This document shows, in pieces, positions 60,601 through 64,000 of a DNA stretch of 64,000 nt. The stretch lies in NCBI RefSeq assembly GCF_041260155.1, contig NC_091944.1, forward strand, positions 19,744,772-19,808,771, in the 5' to 3' direction. Every line of letters starts with the position of its first letter. Position 1 is the first letter of the stretch. A program made the translations under genes and the position numbers. Under the pieces are notes generated by a model, which saw only the letters and a program-made list of their open reading frames with translations, searched no databases and was not told the DNA's origin. Source of the stretch: Ptychodera flava (taxonomy: Eukaryota; Hemichordata; Enteropneusta; Ptychoderidae).

Positions 60601-62590
60601 GCTTCACAATAAACAGAAGGCATATGAACGGTTAAGATAATATCGTTTTAATCATCTGGGCAGTGTTACCGTCTGGTACGTCCTACTTCAGAATGGTTGT
60701 GTGGAAGGTTTGAAATAAAACACAATGGAATTTTTTAAATATTTGGAACAGTCAGTTAAAAAATCGATATCAGGAACAATGGGAAGTAGTAAGCTTAATA
60801 TTACGTCTTGTTGGGTGACGTGCATATTTGTCAACTGGGAGATGTCTAAAATTCATATATTTCCATGGTGGATATTATGGTGCTGTGTCATTTTATTGTG
60901 CCAACTGGTAGAAAGCGTCGCTCAACTATGTTATTAACCATGTTTGTTTGTTTGCTCACTTAACTTGTAAACGTGGGCAGCGCAACTCTTCCGTCTTGCG
61001 TGTTTTGAAAAATTGAAGATTTTCATGTGTAGCTATTACATATCTTATTGATGTCACTTTGTAAGCTAAACACCGATGACATCGCTAAGAGTGCGTGTAC
61101 TAGAAATTGTGGAAATATGTCAGTACATTGACCCTATTGGTACCTAATTCTCGGAATTCTCGAGTTTTTCCATAATTCATGGAAGTGGTAAAAATAGACA
61201 GACATATCAATGAGATTTTATTCGACAAACTAGTCTGGAAAAGGAATTTGGCCTGTATGGTGCATCTGCTCAGGACAAACAAAGATAACGTGATATTTCG
61301 AAATGCATGAGTCTGCTCCACCAGTAACGTCACGTTGCCATACAAAGTTTGTTTTTGGACCGTGTTTTAAGATCATGTCTTCTAAACGCGTGAGGTTTTA
61401 ACAACCTTTAGAAATGTTAGAAATCCCTTTGTGTTTATATCAGGAGCTATGCTTATTTCCACCATAATGGAAACCTCGCCATAATACTAAATCTTGATAA
61501 GGTGTACACTCTTCAAAAGAGAGCGTACGTATGCTTTTTGAATTAGGATTTGAATTCCCTTCAGATGCTTTATTTTATGTTTGATGTTATGTCATTACAC
61601 AGAGAATTTTTTATATCATTGCAATGCTAAGTTTTAAATATATGAATGGTTCTGGACCACAGTATATCTCATTTATTCACTCCAAATCTTAAGGAATGTT
61701 CATGATGATTATACACGCTCTACTTTTTGTCAAGATTGTTGTGTATTTAGATGTGTTTTAAATGTTGGACAACGCATTTTTCATTCCCACGCCACTGAAG
61801 TGTGGAATTCATTACCGATTGAAATCAGGGAACTATCCAGCCTGAGTACATTCAAATGCAAATTGAAAGAATATGTCAAAAGCAAAGTGCTTGTGATTTA
61901 CTTTTGTTGTTTTTAACCTTCCTTTTCTTGTTGTATTTATGAGCCCGATGAAAATTACTTAAAATCAGTAATTCGGCCGCACTAAAAAAGTGTAATAAGT
62001 AAATAAATAAATAAATAAATAAAAACTTCCACCAAGGGAACTGCTGCTTAGTAGGTGAATTCAAAACATTTCGAATTCAACAATGTCATTTGAACTGTAG
62101 TGAGATGCTCGATCTCTTCTGTGTATACATGATGTCATGGAAACCTTTCTGTAGAACACCCTGTCTGTTAACACGGCAGTTGTTCCATTCAGCTTCTGAC
62201 ACCATAAAACCAGATATCGGAGCTTTGAAAAGACAGTCTAAGCATAAACGTACCGTCATAAATTGTGTGTCACGTAGTAATATGATGGGTGCCGGGTACG
62301 AATTTGTTTACCTAAAAATAAATATTTATGAATTTCAATGTCTTTCAGAGTCTGTGGCTAAGTGTTGACTCCAGTACCACCATTTTTGATGTGTAAAAAG
62401 GAGTCAATATATGTCAGTAAATAGTAACACCCCTGAATCGACCTCACTCAACAAAACGTTAAAAGTGTGTCGTCTGCTTCTCCTCGGCCCAAATGCAATT
62501 CATGCTGATTGATCAGGGACAATCGTAAGCTCCTCGGCAAAAAGTTTTGCTGTTACTCGAATAATGCGACTAGATTTTTGCGTTTTGTTA
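60601..62590. repeat. Tandem duplication unit B, right part
   Basis: It resumes unit B directly after the inserted element (GCTTCACAATAAACAGAAGGC) and matches unit A from about 51897 to 53925. The boundary at about 62590 is where TTTTGCGTTTTGTTACGTG passes into unrelated sequence. Confidence 0.88.
61445..62025 (+). mobile_element. LINE 3' end in unit B
   Basis: It corresponds to 52735-53335 in unit A, with EVWNSLPIEIRELSSLSTFK-type coding remains and an (AAAT)n tail near 61998-62022. Broken, and already present before the duplication. Confidence 0.72.
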
Positions 62591-63487
62591 CGTGTGATTT
62601 TACGTGGAAGCGTAAGTCACCATCCATTTAATATGTGTACAATTCTTTCAGTTTTCCGATGTTTTTGAAGTTCTGCCGTGATTACAAATGTTATGACCCT
62701 CCCAATGACACCAGAGGAGTTTTGGAAGTTAACGAAATCATGATTAACGCAAGATACGATTTCACCACTTTTAAATGAAATTGCCCCTTTGGCATTTATT
62801 ATTATAGCGCCGATGAATATTGCAGTACGTTGTTGCCTGCTCAGTGACTGCAATTTTCAGGATAGTCGGGTAAAAAGAAAGAGTTTTCCCTGCTATTTGT
62901 GGCCATCGGTCGGAACAGATGTGAGTTCCAGACAAAGAATATAAATATTGTCAGAAAAGTTGGGCGTGTAAAGGCCTATATAGTAATAACGTTACGTATA
63001 TTTAAATGAGGTCATAATTTATATGTTACAAGTGATGTTCTTTTTGCGGGACATAATATGCAAACGACCACGCCCAACACTGCACTGGTTACTTATAGTC
63101 CCGCGAGACCGAAATACTTCATCATTGTGCGCTGTTATTGGTTTGGCGCTGTAATTGAGGCACGTCAATAGATATTAGATTGAAATTGCAAGTTTTGTTT
63201 CCACTGCCCTGCTTACGCATAAATTGGTTGTGTACCGTTTACTTTTGCCACAGCTGACCCATGAGAAATACATTGCTGCCCTCCTGATCCTGTACAGGCG
63301 GCCTTGACATATCGGGGGACGTGACGAAAAAGTACCCGGATTTTCCCGCTCAAATAATTCATCTTCACCACACATAGGGGCACACACGAAGTAACGCAAA
63401 TAGCATTTCAGTTGGAGGCAGTTGTGCCGACACAGTGCTGAGATCTCGCAAACAATCCGATCCCAAAAAGTGTAAAATACAGTTGCC
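62591..63487 (+). other. Upstream region of the gene at 63488; no other gene seen
   Basis: It contains an inverted CCAAT-type box (TTATTGGTTTGG) at about 63136-63147, roughly 340 bases before the next start codon. The 111-codon frame on the minus strand (63175-63510) overlaps the start of the next gene and has no recognisable motif. Confidence 0.4.
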
Positions 63488-63539
63488 ATGAATATGGTGT
63501 TGGGTCGCATCTATCTCATACTAATCTGCCTGATATCAA
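63488..63539 (+). CDS. First coding exon of a secreted or membrane protein (partial)
   Basis: ATG at 63488 is in fair context (purine at -3) and encodes MNMVLGRIYLILICLISS, a typical short signal peptide. A consensus donor A|GTAAGT follows at 63540. The remaining exons lie beyond the window, so the protein cannot be named. No continuation exon is evident up to 64000. Confidence 0.55.
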
Positions 63540-64000
63540 GTAAGTATAATTTCACTGGAAGACATTTTCATATTTTCAAACAACATTTGATATGATTTTC
63601 ATGTCCCTATGGAGAGATGTCAATTTATATTGTTCTTACCCATGCAATTGTTATGGCTGTTTTTGTGTACATATGTATACATTTCCTTGTTGATCGTAAA
63701 GGCTCGTTGTCTTTGTGCTGTATGTATGGAGCTACATTTCGACAATTACCATAACTTTCTTTTATAACTAAAACAAAATACTAAAATAACTGATAAAGGC
63801 AATCGCCACTTCGTCTCGAGATTTTCCCCAATGTTTTCTGACATCGCCAACAAACGAGCTGCAACATTTTACTATTGTTAGTTCTTTTAGTCACCGTTTT
63901 TGTTGTTAGAAACATAGTCAGTATATTTGTTAGAAGGAATGCTATGTATGTTTCAACAGGATGGTATAAAGTGGTCGGGGAAATCCACTGGATCGTCACA

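Noticed and set aside
61876-62064. Minus-strand frame in unit B
   Set aside because: It reads the LINE 3' end and its AAAT tail in reverse, so it is a shadow.
63175-63510. 111-codon minus-strand frame
   Set aside because: It is antisense to the leader and signal-peptide exon at 63488 and lacks any family motif.
1-64000. tRNA, rRNA or CRISPR features
   Set aside because: I looked for tRNA B-box-like words, rRNA-like blocks and regularly spaced short repeats. Nothing met a reasonable standard; the tandem arrays are eukaryotic satellites.

Overview
The window is animal nuclear DNA: AT-rich, with spliced genes, GT-AG introns that keep phase, 3' AATAAA signals, several microsatellites and a dense population of transposons. 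The gene content and the style of the repeats suggest a marine invertebrate, perhaps an invertebrate deuterostome such as an acorn worm or lancelet. That placement is inference and is weak.

Layout. 1-2455 is repetitive DNA with a 787-bp direct repeat. 5909-9441 (+) is a five-exon MRNIP orthologue (MRN-complex interacting protein). 11878-19827 (+) is a four-exon gene for a membrane protein I do not recognise, with a CxxC / DHQPP / CxxC signature. Its introns are packed with a LINE fragment, foldbacks and MITEs. 21184-25470 holds two satellite-like elements: a hairpin-headed element with about 147-bp tandem units, and a TTAA-flanked MITE swollen by a 117-bp minisatellite. 27877-30489 (+) is a three-exon CREBL2 bZIP gene. 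35380-44510 (-) is a gene of about 14 exons for a multi-pass acyltransferase of the NRF-6 type (nose resistant to fluoxetine). 44.6-51.3 kb has no gene I can support. 51.3-62.6 kb is a tandem pair of about 2.4-kb units, one of which was later split by a 6.3-kb element with long terminal inverted repeats. At 63488 (+) the first coding exon of a secreted or membrane protein begins and runs out of the window.

The genes look like unrelated neighbours, as usual in animals: MRNIP acts in DNA double-strand-break repair, CREBL2 is a bZIP regulator, and the NRF-6-like protein is a membrane acyltransferase. The most unusual material is in the mobile fraction. Many short elements sit at TTAA sites, one MITE carries a minisatellite array, nearly perfect palindromes lie in introns, and the 6.3-kb element has subterminal 204-bp repeats and triplet AAGATGGC motifs at both ends. 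All exon borders were read by eye from splice motifs and phase.
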